Shown: positions 17,760 to 27,744, numbered from the stretch's first letter. The stretch is 64,000 nucleotides of DNA from an uncultured Flavihumibacter sp. (GCA_902168105.1 CABHOY010000034.1:1-64000); one strand, 5' to 3'. Made by a program: numbers and translations. Notes: a model not told the origin generated them from the letters alone.

Positions 17760-19022
17760 ATGCTTCAAGGAAAGAAAATATTATTGGGCGTATCCGGCAG
17801 TATCGCTGCCTATAAAGCAGCTACAATTGTACGGTTGCTGGTAAAAGAAGGTGCAGACGTGAAAGTCGTGATGACCCCGTCCGCCTGCGACTTTATCACG
17901 CCGCTTACCCTGGCAACATTGTCCAAACATGAAGTACCCGTAACCATCAGTGATAACCAGAGCTGGAACAATCATGTGATGCTGGGTCGCTGGGCGGATG
18001 TGATGCTGATAGCACCGGCTTCCGCTAACACCCTGTCCAAAATGGCCAATGGCGCATGCGATAACCTGTTGATGGCGACCTACCTTTCCGCTACCTGTCC
18101 GGTGCTCTTTGCGCCGGCCATGGACGAGGATATGTGGCACCATCCTGCTACACGGAACAATATCAGCAAGCTGTTGTCTTACGGTCATCAGCAGTTACCG
18201 GTTGAGAAGGGTGAGCTGGCCAGTGGTTTGTTCGGCGAAGGCCGTATGGCAGAGCCGGAAAATATTGTGAAGTATCTGCATGAACATTTTAGCAACCATT
18301 CTGCACAGTCTATTGATCAACAACAGGTTGACAAAACGACTCTTCCGCTGAAAGGAAAAAAAGCTTTGGTAACTGCCGGTCCTACGCAAGAACCGTTGGA
18401 CCCTGTACGTTATATCAGTAACCATTCCAGCGGAAAAATGGGGATCGCTATCGCAGATGCGCTGGCGACTGCCGGAGCTGACGTGACCCTGGTGCTTGGT
18501 CCTACGGGACTATCTGCCGGTAACCCTGCAGTAAATACCATCCGGGTAGTAACTGCGGAAGATATGTTTAACAGTAGCGCCGCTCATTTTACCCAGGCCG
18601 ACGTTATAGTAATGGCAGCAGCAGTGGCTGATTACCGTCCAAAACATGTGGCGGATATAAAGATGAAGAAAGGCGAGGGAGACGCGCTGACGCTGGAACT
18701 GGAAAAAACGAAAGACATTCTGCGTACGCTGGGTGCTACCCGTACCGACAAACAGGTGCTGGTTGGATTCTCGCTGGAAACGAACAACGAAAAGGAATAT
18801 GCATTAAAGAAGCTCCGTGAGAAACACCTGGACCTCGTTGTAATGAATTCCCTGAATGATAAAGGCGCCGGCTTTAATCATGATACCAACAAGGTGACCT
18901 TGTTCGACAAGAAAGGAGATGCAAGGGACCTGCCACTGAAATCAAAACTTGAGGTGGCGCAGGATATTGTGACTGCTATTGTGGACATCCTTCACTATAA
19001 CAGTGTTCCGCTGGTAGTTTAA
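17760..19022 (+). CDS. coaBC: Bifunctional phosphopantothenoylcysteine decarboxylase/synthase CoaBC
   Basis: Cytoplasmic enzyme for two steps of coenzyme A synthesis: ligation of cysteine to 4'-phosphopantothenate (CoaB) and decarboxylation to 4'-phosphopantetheine (CoaC). The flavoprotein CoaC domain (about residues 1-180) shows GVSGSIAAYKA, the histidine segment SWNNHVMLGRWAD, APASANTLSKMANG and PAMDEDMW. The CoaB domain (about 200-415) shows TAGPTQEPLDPVRYISNHSS and a KMKK motif. The ATG at 17760 (420 aa) follows the rpoZ terminator. Confidence 0.96.
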   Translation: MLQGKKILLGVSGSIAAYKAATIVRLLVKEGADVKVVMTPSACDFITPLTLATLSKHEVPVTISDNQSWNNHVMLGRWADVMLIAPASANTLSKMANGACDNLLMATYLSATCPVLFAPAMDEDMWHHPATRNNISKLLSYGHQQLPVEKGELASGLFGEGRMAEPENIVKYLHEHFSNHSAQSIDQQQVDKTTLPLKGKKALVTAGPTQEPLDPVRYISNHSSGKMGIAIADALATAGADVTLVLGPTGLSAGNPAVNTIRVVTAEDMFNSSAAHFTQADVIVMAAAVADYRPKHVADIKMKKGEGDALTLELEKTKDILRTLGATRTDKQVLVGFSLETNNEKEYALKKLREKHLDLVVMNSLNDKGAGFNHDTNKVTLFDKKGDARDLPLKSKLEVAQDIVTAIVDILHYNSVPLVV

Positions 19023-19043
19023 ACACGTGCTCTATATAATAGA

Positions 19044-20018
19044 ATGATCACAATGGTAAATAACGCCCACTTATGGTTTGCAAAACACAGGACCTGGTGT
19101 TTTGCGCTCATCATGTCAATAGCAGGAACCTTATTGGCCCTGATGCCTGCACAGGCACAGGAACTCCGTGCAAATGTCACTGTCACTACCGGCAGGCTGG
19201 TAAATAACAATACCAGCAGGAAGGTATTTACTACCCTTCAGAATTCTATCAGGGAATTCCTGAACGGCCGCAGATGGACCGACGAGTCATATACTCCTTC
19301 TGAACGCATAGAGTGCAACTTCCTGCTTAATATTACCGAAGATCTTGGCAACAACACTTTTAAGGCGACCCTGACCATCCAGGCTACCAGACCGGTATAT
19401 AACGCCGGATATTTAAGCAGTATCCTGAATACTCAGGACCCGAACGTGGTATTCCGTTATGTAGAATTTCAGCCACTGGAATTCAGTGATAACCGCGTAG
19501 TGGGAAATGATCCGCTGGCGTCTAACCTGACTGCGATCCTGGCTTATTATACTTACATCATCCTGGGGCTGGATGCAGATTCTTTTGCTGCGAGGGGAGG
19601 TGATGATTTCTTTAAGAAGGCGCTGAATATAGTGACCAGTGCACCTGACGGAAAGGAGATCTCAGGATGGAAACCTTTTGAGGGCAACAGGAACCGTTAC
19701 TGGCTGCAGGACAATCTGTTAAATGTGAAATTCGCCCGTTTTCATGATGTGATGTATCAATATCACCGGCAAGGACTGGACATGATGTACGAGGACATGA
19801 ATAAAGGACGCAATACCTTGATGAACTGCCTGAACATGTTGTATGCCATATACCAGGATATACCCAATTCTATGCTGATGGCAACGTTCTTTACCGCCAA
19901 AGCGGATGAACTGCAGAAGATCTTTGCCAAATCGCCACCGCAGGAGAGGTCACGTGCCGCACAATTGCTAGCCCAGATGGACGTCACCAATGCAGCGAAA
20001 TATCAGAATATGAAATAG
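19044..20018 (+). CDS. DUF4835 family protein (PorD-like, exported)
   Basis: A 324-aa exported protein. A basic N-terminus is followed by a hydrophobic segment (about residues 18-38, FALIMSIAGTLLALMPAQAQ) with an AQA cleavage region; the mature part begins ELRANVTVTTGRLVNNN. This pattern and the later NGRRWTDE and ECNFLLNI segments match the Bacteroidota family DUF4835. Some annotations call the family PorD and link it to type IX secretion; I treat that role as unproven. Position after coaBC and before DUF4296 is conserved in Bacteroidota. Confidence 0.85.
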   Translation: MITMVNNAHLWFAKHRTWCFALIMSIAGTLLALMPAQAQELRANVTVTTGRLVNNNTSRKVFTTLQNSIREFLNGRRWTDESYTPSERIECNFLLNITEDLGNNTFKATLTIQATRPVYNAGYLSSILNTQDPNVVFRYVEFQPLEFSDNRVVGNDPLASNLTAILAYYTYIILGLDADSFAARGGDDFFKKALNIVTSAPDGKEISGWKPFEGNRNRYWLQDNLLNVKFARFHDVMYQYHRQGLDMMYEDMNKGRNTLMNCLNMLYAIYQDIPNSMLMATFFTAKADELQKIFAKSPPQERSRAAQLLAQMDVTNAAKYQNMK

Positions 20019-20047
20019 CTTTGCTTTTTGAAGAAGGAACATAATTT

Positions 20048-20623
20048 ATGTATAGAATTATTGCAGTTTGCCTGCTGTTGCTGATAATGGCATGCGGGGA
20101 AGCGGACAGAGTGCCAAAAGACGTAATATCCAAAGAACAAATGCGTGATGTGCTGCTGGATTTAAATCTGGCGGACGCATATAGTGGTATTACAGACGAT
20201 CAGGCGAACCTGCTTGTCCATGATTCAATACGTCAGAAGCGTGTGAAAGTGTATTTTCGCCAGGTGCTTGATATGCATAAACTGACCCCCGAGCAGTTCA
20301 ATCACAGCTACAAATATTACGAGGCGCATCCCAACGCATTCAAGGTGATATACGATATGATGTTTGCAATTGTGTCGAACGATAAGAATATGCTTGACAT
20401 CAACGAGCGGCGGAAAGAGTATGTGACAAACCGGCGTAACCTTTTGCCGGTTAATAATAATAGTCTAATTTCAATTGAACAGGATACATTAATTCCATTT
20501 GTTAAGAAAAATAAGAGAGGCGTCAATTTCGACAATCTGCCAAAGAAGCTTGAGTCCATGCCTAAAGACAATTCGCCAAAGAAGCATGTGCCCTTGACTA
20601 GGATGGCCAAACCGAAGCGCTGA
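20048..20623 (+). CDS. DUF4296 family lipoprotein
   Basis: A 191-aa predicted lipoprotein: [16 protein letters not shown] has a short hydrophobic core and lipobox IMAC, Cys at residue 16. The DUF4296 region follows ([22 protein letters not shown], then [22 protein letters not shown]). The C-terminal 60 residues are Lys- and Pro-rich and look disordered. Function unknown. It is the last gene of the bamD-side block, 29 bp after the DUF4835 gene and 29 bp before the CoA-transferase pair. Confidence 0.85.
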   Translation: MYRIIAVCLLLLIMACGEADRVPKDVISKEQMRDVLLDLNLADAYSGITDDQANLLVHDSIRQKRVKVYFRQVLDMHKLTPEQFNHSYKYYEAHPNAFKVIYDMMFAIVSNDKNMLDINERRKEYVTNRRNLLPVNNNSLISIEQDTLIPFVKKNKRGVNFDNLPKKLESMPKDNSPKKHVPLTRMAKPKR

Positions 20624-20652
20624 AGCCGCCCTTTTTAAAACATCACCAAAAC

Positions 20653-21348
20653 ATGAACAAAGTTGTAGCTAATGCTGATGAAGCATTGCATGACATCCGC
20701 GATGGCGCTACCCTGATGCTGGGCGGATTTGGTTTGTGCGGCATTCCAGAAAACAGTATTGCCGCTTTAGTACGCAAGGGTACTACACAATTAACCTGTA
20801 TTTCCAACAATGCCGGCGTGGACGATTTTGGTCTTGGACTACTGCTGAAAACAAGGCAGATCAAAAAGATGCTTTCGTCTTACGTAGGAGAGAACGCTGA
20901 GTTCGAACGTCAGTTGCTATCCGGTGAACTGGAGGTGGACCTGATCCCCCAGGGAACGCTGGCTACCCGTATCCAGATGGCAGGCATGGGTATCCCTGCC
21001 TTTTTTACGCCCGCAGGTTACGGTACGGAAATAGCTGCCGGAAAAGAATCGCGGGAATTCAACGGCAAGCAGTATTTGATGGAGCTGGCATTACATGCAG
21101 ATTTTTCCATCGTTAAAGCCTGGAAAGGCGATACAATGGGTAACCTGGTATTCCGCAAGACCACCCGTAATTTCAGTAGTTCTATGGCCAAGGCAGGCAA
21201 TATCACCATTGCCGAAGTTGAGCACCTGGTTCAACCCGGAGAGCTGGACCCTGACCATATCCATGTGCCGGGCATCTATGTGCACCGTGTCTTCCAGGGA
21301 AGTAATTATGAAAAACGTATAGAGCGGAAAACCGTAAAAATGGGTTAA
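20653..21348 (+). CDS. scoA: 3-oxoacid CoA-transferase subunit A
   Basis: Alpha subunit of a succinyl-CoA:3-ketoacid (acetoacetate) CoA-transferase, which activates or releases ketoacids by swapping CoA. The 231-aa protein shows the CoA-binding [10 protein letters not shown] motif near residue 24 and the [15 protein letters not shown] segment. It pairs with subunit B 39 bp downstream. Length is normal. Confidence 0.94.
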   Translation: MNKVVANADEALHDIRDGATLMLGGFGLCGIPENSIAALVRKGTTQLTCISNNAGVDDFGLGLLLKTRQIKKMLSSYVGENAEFERQLLSGELEVDLIPQGTLATRIQMAGMGIPAFFTPAGYGTEIAAGKESREFNGKQYLMELALHADFSIVKAWKGDTMGNLVFRKTTRNFSSSMAKAGNITIAEVEHLVQPGELDPDHIHVPGIYVHRVFQGSNYEKRIERKTVKMG

Positions 21349-21387
21349 TCCCTTATTGCTACTGCAACCTCAAATCTGAAAATCATT

Positions 21388-22047
21388 ATGTCTTTAGATA
21401 AATATGGCATTGCCAAAAGAATAGCACAGGAGCTGCGCGATGGTATGTATGTGAACCTGGGTATCGGTATTCCGACACTGGTAGCCAATTTCATCCCGTC
21501 AGGTATTTCTATCATGTTACAGTCTGAAAATGGATTGTTGGGTATGGGACCTTATCCGGAAGAGCAGGAGATAGATGCAGACCTGATCAATGCAGGCAAA
21601 GAAACGGTGACAGTGTTGCCGGGCGGTGTGTTTTTTGATTCTGCTGAGAGCTTCGGTATGATCAGGGCGGGTAAGGTCGACCTAACGGTATTGGGCGCTA
21701 TGGAAGTATCTGATGCAGGCGATATCGCTAACTGGAAAATACCTGGTAAGATGGTAAAAGGAATGGGAGGGGCAATGGACCTGGTAGCATCAGCAAAAAA
21801 TATTATCGTGGCAATGATGCATACAAATCCGAAGGGAGAAAGCAAATTACTACCAACGTGTACGTTACCTCTCACGGGTGTTTCGTGTGTAAAGAAAGTG
21901 GTGACCGAGCTGGCTGTATTGGATATTACGCCGCAAGGGTTCCGTTTACTTGAAAGAGCTCCGGGTGTGAGCGTTGAGGAGATCGTTGCCAAGACAGCAG
22001 GAAGGCTGATTGTTGAAGGAGAGATACCGGAGATGAAACTCAGCTAA
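21388..22047 (+). CDS. scoB: 3-oxoacid CoA-transferase subunit B
   Basis: Beta subunit of the same CoA-transferase, carrying the catalytic glutamate in [13 protein letters not shown] near residue 50, which forms the glutamyl-CoA intermediate. [15 protein letters not shown] and the glycine-rich GGAMDLVA segment are also typical. The 219-aa length is normal. A terminator-like hairpin follows, so scoAB probably ends the transcript. Confidence 0.95.
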   Translation: MSLDKYGIAKRIAQELRDGMYVNLGIGIPTLVANFIPSGISIMLQSENGLLGMGPYPEEQEIDADLINAGKETVTVLPGGVFFDSAESFGMIRAGKVDLTVLGAMEVSDAGDIANWKIPGKMVKGMGGAMDLVASAKNIIVAMMHTNPKGESKLLPTCTLPLTGVSCVKKVVTELAVLDITPQGFRLLERAPGVSVEEIVAKTAGRLIVEGEIPEMKLS

Positions 22048-22053
22048 GATATC

Positions 22054-22125
22054 AGGAATTAAGCATTGAGCAGTTGTAACAGATCTCAACATTCAATTCT
22101 TAATTCCTAGCTTTTTATTTTTTCA
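22054..22125 (+). terminator. Probable terminator after scoB
   Basis: Left arm 22054-22070 pairs with right arm 22092-22108 with two mismatches; the outer ten bases AGGAATTAAG/CTTAATTCCT are perfect. T-rich sequence follows (CTTTTTATTTTTTC). The same AGGAATTA...TAATTCCT outer stem recurs at other gene ends in this window. Confidence 0.6.
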
Positions 22126-22771
22126 TAAGTATTATCCCTCATATTTACAATACCCTTAACTTGCTATTGTAGAGTAAAACAAAATCAGCATCTTTGCGAT
22201 GTCATTACTGTTAGCATTTTATATAACAGAAAAGATCGTAAACAACATTCGAAAGCAGATACCGATATCAGATAAATTCCTGTGAGGAAATCCAACATCT
22301 AAGTCGACAAATTAAAATAGCATTGTGAAAATTGTCGCTGACGTTTAGAGAATCAAGCAACCTGATGAAACTATGACCACGTACGTATTTATCCCGAAGG
22401 GAAAAGAATACTGAATGATTACAGGTGCCGTAAGGCCCGGTTGGAACGCATAGTTCCTGTCATGTGATTGTTCGAAGTGTCCTATTTATCCTATACCATT
22501 TTAATTATGAAAGAATACGGTGTCACATGTAGTGGCGTGCGGGCCATCGCCAGGCTTTGTGCGTAAAACCGGAAAGGTCTCAGTGTAATCAGCAATATCC
22601 CATATTGGGTTGTCAGTATTAACAGGTGTTCATCCCTGCCGAGCGGGGAAGACCCCCTGTCCTATGTGAAAAAAGACGGTTATCCGGCGTGAGGCCGGGT
22701 AACCGCTACCCATTTTTACCCCATTAATTTTCCGTACCTTAACAGTCCAATCAAAAGCTAAAGAGTTCGAA
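22126..22771. other. Non-coding gap before the class IV aminotransferase
   Basis: About 650 bases with no open frame of note on either strand. It contains a hairpin at 22678-22704 (11-bp arms, one mismatch, 5-nt loop), a small CCCA-TAT-TGGG hairpin near 22600, and a GCGGGGAAGACC segment at 22643 resembling one at 15970. I could not match it to tmRNA, RNase P RNA, SRP RNA or a known riboswitch by eye. A small RNA or decayed sequence are both possible. Confidence 0.4.
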
Positions 22772-23608
22772 GTGCAATTAGGGTTTCTATGTTATAATGG
22801 TAAATTTATTGCGGCGTCCGAACCTATCTTAACAGCCGATAACCGTTCTTTCCGTTATGGAGATGGTTGTTTTGAAACTATGCGGGTGTACCAGGGACGT
22901 GCCCTATTGGCCGACCTGCATTTTGAAAGGCTGATGTCCAGTCTGAACCTGCTCCATTTTGATGTTCCCCAGCATTTTACCAAAGCATATTTTAAAAGGC
23001 TCATTACAGAGCTTTGCAGCCGGAATGGTCATGAGCGGCTGGCCAGGGTAAGGCTGACGGTTTTCAGGTCAGACGGAGGGCTGTATGACCCCATTAATAA
23101 CCTGCCGAATTTTATTATCCAGAGCTGGGAACTGGACCGGCAGATACTGGAGTTAAATGAGACCGGACTAAAGCTGGATATTTTCCCCGATGTGAGAAAG
23201 TCGAGCGACAAATATTCTTACATCAAATCGAATAATTGCCTGCCGTATGTAATGGCTGCCATGTATGCAAAACAACACCGCATTAATGAAGCAGTGCTGC
23301 TGAACCCGTGTGGAAGAGTGGCTGATACGACTATTGCTAATCTGTTTATCGTGCATGGAAAGGAGATCATTACACCTCCGTTATCTGAAGGAGGTGTATG
23401 TGGTGTGATGCGCAGGAACCTGCTGCGTATGGACCTTCCTTTTTCAGTTACTGAAAAGCCCGTTACAGTAGCAGATCTTGAGACAGCAGATGAAATATTT
23501 CTTACTAATGCAGTTACAGGTATCCGCTGGGTCGGTTCATTCCGTGAAAGTAGTTATGGGAATGCTACTGCGGTAATATTACACGAGCTGATCCACGAAG
23601 GATTATAG
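22772..23608 (+). CDS. Class IV PLP-dependent aminotransferase (IlvE/PabC/Dat fold)
   Basis: Fold-type IV pyridoxal-phosphate enzyme of 278 aa. The N-terminus holds CYNGKFIAASEPIL and then FRYGDGCFETMRVY, as in branched-chain aminotransferases and aminodeoxychorismate lyases. The probable PLP lysine is in KYSYIKSNN near residue 152, and NPCGRVADTTIANLFI is the family signature. The start must be GTG at 22772, because the only nearby ATG is out of frame and YNGK belongs at the N-terminus. Branched-chain, D-amino acid or 4-amino-4-deoxychorismate substrates cannot be separated from sequence alone. Confidence 0.85.
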   Translation: MQLGFLCYNGKFIAASEPILTADNRSFRYGDGCFETMRVYQGRALLADLHFERLMSSLNLLHFDVPQHFTKAYFKRLITELCSRNGHERLARVRLTVFRSDGGLYDPINNLPNFIIQSWELDRQILELNETGLKLDIFPDVRKSSDKYSYIKSNNCLPYVMAAMYAKQHRINEAVLLNPCGRVADTTIANLFIVHGKEIITPPLSEGGVCGVMRRNLLRMDLPFSVTEKPVTVADLETADEIFLTNAVTGIRWVGSFRESSYGNATAVILHELIHEGL

Positions 23609-23749
23609 ATAAAAATATACGATTACTTATTTACTACACTTTACTGAATCTGCATGGCAGTGGCACATTTTTAGCAACACTTTTTTTGTTCCATCCGATT
23701 TATCTTGTACTGCGATTGTTTATTTGAGAATGCAAAACTAACCACTCTT

Positions 23750-25054
23750 ATGCCTCCGACTATAAATTTATGCTGGTTGCGACGTGACTTACGTCTGCTT
23801 GACCATGCAGCGTTGTACCACGCTTTGAAATCTGCGAATCCTGTTGTACCTGTCTTTGTGTTTGATACAGACATACTGAATGACCTTGAGGATAAACATG
23901 ACAGACGTGTTACTTTTATTCATGACACGCTGGAAGATCTGCAGGTGAAACTCAGTAAGCTTGGCAGCACCCTGGACATCTACTACGGTACGCCGCAACA
24001 GGCATTTGAACACTGGACCACACAGTATGATGTGCAGGAAGTGTTCACCAATATTGACTATGAGCCGTATGCCGTTAGACGGGATGCAGATATTGCGAAG
24101 CAATTGAAGGAAAAGAATATTGGCTTCCATCAGTACAAAGACCAGGTTGTCTTTGACAGGAATGAAATTTTAAAAGATAACGGACAACCATATACTGTAT
24201 TTACACCGTATAGTAAAAAATGGAAAACACTACTGAATGATTATTCTTTACAAGCTTACCCTACAGAAAACTATTTCAGGAATTTCTTCAAACAGAAACT
24301 AAAGAAAGTACCTAGTCTGCGTGCTATCGGATTCCTTGCAGGCGACAGAGGATTCCCATCGGCCAGAGTAAAGGACAGCGTGATAAAGAACTATGATAAA
24401 ACCCGCGACCTGCCCGGTATTGAAGGAACGACGCACATAGGATTGCATCTGCGTTTTGGTACTATCAGCATACGTGAACTGGCTGAGCGCGCGAATGAAT
24501 TGAACGAGACATTTCTCGGTGAATTGATATGGCGTGATTTCTTCCAGATGATCATATGGCATTTCCCACATGTTGTACAACATTCTTTCCGACGTGAATA
24601 TGATAATATTCAATGGCGGAATAATGAGCAGGAATTTCAGCAATGGTGTGATGGCCAAACAGGTTATCCTATTGTAGATGCAGGTATGCGTGAGTTGAAT
24701 GCTACAGGCTTTATGCATAACCGCGTACGTATGATCACTGCAAGTTTTTTGACGAAACATTTGTTGATAGACTGGCGTTGGGGAGAAGCTTATTTTGCAA
24801 AGAAACTGCTCGACTATGATCTTGCTGCAAACAATGGGAACTGGCAATGGGCGGCAGGTTCCGGCTGTGATGCTGCGCCTTATTTCCGCGTGTTCAATCC
24901 CACATTACAAACACAACGTTTTGATCCTTCTTTTGAATATATAAAAAAATGGGTGCCTGAATTTCAGGAGTTGACTTATGTTAAGCCGATGGTTGTGCAC
25001 GAACAGGCCCGCAAAAGAGTGCTCGAAGTTTATAAGGCCGCATTAGCTTCTTAG
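23750..25054 (+). CDS. phrB: Deoxyribodipyrimidine photolyase (CPD photolyase, class I)
   Basis: Light-dependent DNA repair enzyme splitting cyclobutane pyrimidine dimers. An N-terminal alpha/beta antenna domain begins MPPTINLCWLRRDLRLLDHA; the C-terminal FAD domain shows LHLRFGTISIRELA, LIWRDFFQMIIW, GYPIVDAGMRELNATGFMHN, the WRWGE segment and NNGNWQWAAGSGCDAAPYFR. These Trp-rich segments fit a class I CPD photolyase. The ATG at 23750 (434 aa) starts at the conserved N-terminus; an upstream TTG at 23705 is less likely. A cryptochrome role cannot be fully excluded. Confidence 0.92.
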   Translation: MPPTINLCWLRRDLRLLDHAALYHALKSANPVVPVFVFDTDILNDLEDKHDRRVTFIHDTLEDLQVKLSKLGSTLDIYYGTPQQAFEHWTTQYDVQEVFTNIDYEPYAVRRDADIAKQLKEKNIGFHQYKDQVVFDRNEILKDNGQPYTVFTPYSKKWKTLLNDYSLQAYPTENYFRNFFKQKLKKVPSLRAIGFLAGDRGFPSARVKDSVIKNYDKTRDLPGIEGTTHIGLHLRFGTISIRELAERANELNETFLGELIWRDFFQMIIWHFPHVVQHSFRREYDNIQWRNNEQEFQQWCDGQTGYPIVDAGMRELNATGFMHNRVRMITASFLTKHLLIDWRWGEAYFAKKLLDYDLAANNGNWQWAAGSGCDAAPYFRVFNPTLQTQRFDPSFEYIKKWVPEFQELTYVKPMVVHEQARKRVLEVYKAALAS

Positions 25055-25102
25055 GTCATCGTAATAAGAGAAGCGCGGAAGAAATATAACCATTGAGATA
25101 TG

Positions 25103-25149
25103 AATAGCCCACAGACAACTGCCAGTCATCTGTGGGCTATTTTTTGTTT
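25103..25149 (+). terminator. Intrinsic terminator after the photolyase gene
   Basis: A perfect 13-bp inverted repeat (25103-25115 with 25129-25141, core AGCCCACAGA/TCTGTGGGCT) is followed by a T-run. It lies between convergent phrB and mqnD and mainly serves the plus-strand gene. Confidence 0.88.
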
Positions 25150-25163
25150 CAGTGTACTAATGT

Positions 25164-25949
25164 TTATGCATATACGGACATCAGTCTGTCAACGGCAGCT
25201 TTGCCAGCATCGCCAAGACCAAGGCTGAAATCATTTACATAGAGATCGATATGCTGGCGCATTACTGATTCGTCCATTTCCTGCGCGTGAGCGGTTACAT
25301 AGGAAGACAAAGCAGGATAGTGCTTGTAAGAATACTGAAGGCTGTCGTGTATGAGCTGATCTACCTGTTGTTTGATATGATCAGGAACATCTTTACGGAT
25401 AAAGATCCCTCCTAAAGGAATAGGGCTGCCAGTAGTGCTTTCCCAGTATTCGCCAAGATCGATGATCTTAACGAGACCTTTCTGCTGATAGGTGAATCTG
25501 TTCTCATGAATGATCACACCGGCATCTACTCTGCCATCCAATACTGCGTTTTCAATATCAGAGAAGACGAGCACTTCTTTTTGTTTTGCTTCAGGGAATG
25601 CAATAGAGAAGAGTAAGTTAGCAGTAGTATTTTCTCCTGGAATAGCGATCTTACAGTCTTTGATCTTCTCCTGCGGAACATCTTTTTTAGCAATAAGTAA
25701 TGGTCCGCATCCTCTGCCTAAAGCACTGCCGCTATTGAGTAATTCATACTGGTCTTTCACTTTCTGATATACGCCAAAGCTGAGCTTTGTAACGGCCAGT
25801 TTACCCTGCATCGCCCACTTGTTCAGTGTTTCAACGTCTTCAAGCTGTGTATTGAATGTGAGACCTTTTGTATCGATCTTGTTATTCACCATCGCGTCAA
25901 AAATGAATGTATCATTCGGGCATGGTGAGAATCCTAATGTTAGTTCCAT
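25164..25949 (-). CDS. mqnD: 1,4-dihydroxy-6-naphthoate synthase MqnD
   Basis: Enzyme of the futalosine pathway to menaquinone, forming 1,4-dihydroxy-6-naphthoate from cyclic dehypoxanthine futalosine. The 261-aa protein opens with LGFSPCPNDTFIFDAMV, the family signature, and has LGRGCGPLLIAKKD and VIHENRFTYQQKGL. The fold is that of periplasmic-binding-like proteins, but there is no signal peptide. It overlaps mqnB by 10 bp, so the two are co-translated. Other mqn genes are not in the window. Confidence 0.93.
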   Translation of the reverse strand: MELTLGFSPCPNDTFIFDAMVNNKIDTKGLTFNTQLEDVETLNKWAMQGKLAVTKLSFGVYQKVKDQYELLNSGSALGRGCGPLLIAKKDVPQEKIKDCKIAIPGENTTANLLFSIAFPEAKQKEVLVFSDIENAVLDGRVDAGVIIHENRFTYQQKGLVKIIDLGEYWESTTGSPIPLGGIFIRKDVPDHIKQQVDQLIHDSLQYSYKHYPALSSYVTAHAQEMDESVMRQHIDLYVNDFSLGLGDAGKAAVDRLMSVYA

Positions 25950-26590
25950 CGTTCAAAATATTTAATCAATGTATCATTCAATTCTTTAATAGCGAGCTGG
26001 ATCTTCCATTTGCTTTTATCTCTTACTTCTACATAGTTGGAGATACTCCGTAATTGCAAGAAAGGGATCTTTTCCTGGAGGCAGGCATAATGGAAAGCGG
26101 CACCTTCCATACTCTCAACACCCGGATCATACTTGTCAACCAATAGCTGACGGGTGCGTTCGCTACCGCTGACGGTATTGATGGTCACACCGGAGGCAGT
26201 TGGCAGTTCCGGAAGATGAGGAATATCTTTCAGCGGATTGATGAGCTGTTTATTGATAAAAGGAGGTTGGTCTGGCTGCCATAACTGTATGTCAAACAGG
26301 TCTTTATAGGCCTGATCATCTTCCACGCCGAGGTCGCCCAGCTGTTCTTTATCGATGATAACTACTTTTCCCATCTCCCAGGAGTGGTCAAAACAGCCGG
26401 CAATACCGGCCTGAATAGCAAAATCGGGGCGTGATATGGCAAATTGCCTGCCCAGCTGGTATGCGGTATGCATCATGCCGATGCCGCCGATAAGGGTGGT
26501 TACCTGGCAATTCTGGTAGTTCTTTCCGGCCAGATGGTCCATAAAAGGCTGAATTTCAAAGGGAGTAGCAGCGGTAACCAGTATTTTCAT
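25940..26590 (-). CDS. mqnB: Futalosine hydrolase MqnB
   Basis: Nucleosidase-family enzyme releasing hypoxanthine from futalosine in menaquinone synthesis. The 216-aa protein has the phosphorylase/nucleosidase pattern: GGIGMMHTAYQLG, QAGIAGCFDHSWEMG, and VESMEGAAFHYAC with the purine-binding glutamate, then LRSISNYVEVRDKSKW. It pairs with mqnD downstream, which makes futalosine the likely substrate rather than adenosylhomocysteine. Upstream is the divergent queD. Confidence 0.92.
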   Translation of the reverse strand: MKILVTAATPFEIQPFMDHLAGKNYQNCQVTTLIGGIGMMHTAYQLGRQFAISRPDFAIQAGIAGCFDHSWEMGKVVIIDKEQLGDLGVEDDQAYKDLFDIQLWQPDQPPFINKQLINPLKDIPHLPELPTASGVTINTVSGSERTRQLLVDKYDPGVESMEGAAFHYACLQEKIPFLQLRSISNYVEVRDKSKWKIQLAIKELNDTLIKYFERWN

Positions 26591-26675
26591 GGTGCAAAGG
26601 TAGGCGCTTTTGGTTTTCTATAAGGATAGGTTGTGGTTGAATTATTGTATTTTTGCGGAAAATATAGAGTTAATA

Positions 26676-27089
26676 ATGATCTATTTAACGCGTGTGGAGA
26701 ACTTCAATGCGGCGCATAAGTTATCCAATCCCGCTTGGAGTAAGGAAAAGAACGAGGAAGTGTTTGGTAAATGTGCTAACGAAAACTGGCACGGTCATAA
26801 TTACGAATTACACGTAACCGTAAAGGGAACGCCGGATCCGGAAACCGGATTCGTATTTAATGCAAAGACACTCGGTGTACTTATCAAGGATTATGTAGTT
26901 GAAAAGCTGGACCATCGTAATCTGAATATGGATGTTGATTTTATGGTAGGTAAATTTACTTCTGCTGAAAATCTCGCTATAGGTATCTGGGACCAGTTAA
27001 CACCTCATTTGCCGGCTGGCGTAGCCTTACATTGCATTAAGCTGTATGAGACGCCCCGTATCTATGTTGAGTACTTTGGAGGTAAATAA
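26676..27089 (+). CDS. queD: 6-carboxy-/6-pyruvoyl-tetrahydropterin synthase family protein
   Basis: Zinc enzyme acting on 7,8-dihydroneopterin triphosphate. The ATG at 26676 gives 137 aa starting MIYLTRVENFNAAHKL. The zinc histidines are in AAHKL and WHGHNY, and the catalytic cysteine is in FGKCANENW. A TATTTTTG -7-like box lies at 26648-26655, 20 bp before the ATG, without a clear -33 box. The neighbouring folE makes the substrate, so the pair could serve queuosine (QueD) or another pterin. The family assignment is firm; the exact product is inferred. Confidence 0.88.
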   Translation: MIYLTRVENFNAAHKLSNPAWSKEKNEEVFGKCANENWHGHNYELHVTVKGTPDPETGFVFNAKTLGVLIKDYVVEKLDHRNLNMDVDFMVGKFTSAENLAIGIWDQLTPHLPAGVALHCIKLYETPRIYVEYFGGK

Positions 27090-27156
27090 GCGATTATATA
27101 TCCCATACCTGGTACTTTCAGGAATTGTTGATTGTTAGACTAAGTTAATTATAGTA

Positions 27157-27744
27157 ATGGCTTACAATAAGATAGAAATGTATGATGAAAAGATAACGAA
27201 TGATCTTATTCATCATTACAAGAGCAGTATTGAGTTATTAGGGGAGGATACGAATAGGGAAGGATTACAGAAGACACCTGAACGTGTGGCCAAGGCAATG
27301 CAATTCCTCACAGAGGGTTACCAGATGGATGCGAAAGCTATCCTGGAGGGTGCTAAATTCACAGAGGCATACAGTGAGATGGTGATCGTAAAAGATATAG
27401 AGTTGTATTCCCTCTGCGAGCATCACATGTTACCGTTCTTTGGAAAGGCGCATATTGCTTATATCCCTAACGGATATATTACCGGTCTTAGCAAACTTGC
27501 CAGGGTGGTAGATGTGTATTCCCGGAGGTTACAGGTGCAGGAACGCCTGACGCATCAGATCCTCGATGCTATCCAGGAAACATTGCAGCCGTTAGGCGTA
27601 GGAGTGGTGATAGAAGCGCAACACTTGTGTATGATGATGCGCGGTGTGCAGAAGCAGAACTCAGTAACGACAACATCTGCGTTTTCAGGTCAGTTTGAAG
27701 ATGGCAGAACGAGGAATGAGTTTATGCGATTGATTACGAGGTAA
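27157..27744 (+). CDS. folE: GTP cyclohydrolase I FolE
   Basis: Converts GTP to 7,8-dihydroneopterin triphosphate, the entry point to folate and to deazapurine/pterin products. The 195-aa protein contains the zinc and catalytic motif [40 protein letters not shown] and the second zinc cysteine in [13 protein letters not shown]. It lies 67 bp after queD in the same direction, so they probably form an operon. An intrinsic terminator follows. Confidence 0.96.
   Translation: MAYNKIEMYDEKITNDLIHHYKSSIELLGEDTNREGLQKTPERVAKAMQFLTEGYQMDAKAILEGAKFTEAYSEMVIVKDIELYSLCEHHMLPFFGKAHIAYIPNGYITGLSKLARVVDVYSRRLQVQERLTHQILDAIQETLQPLGVGVVIEAQHLCMMMRGVQKQNSVTTTSAFSGQFEDGRTRNEFMRLITR

Noticed and set aside
22048..22771. 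tmRNA, RNase P RNA or SRP RNA gene
   Set aside because: None of the diagnostic conserved segments of these RNAs could be found on either strand.
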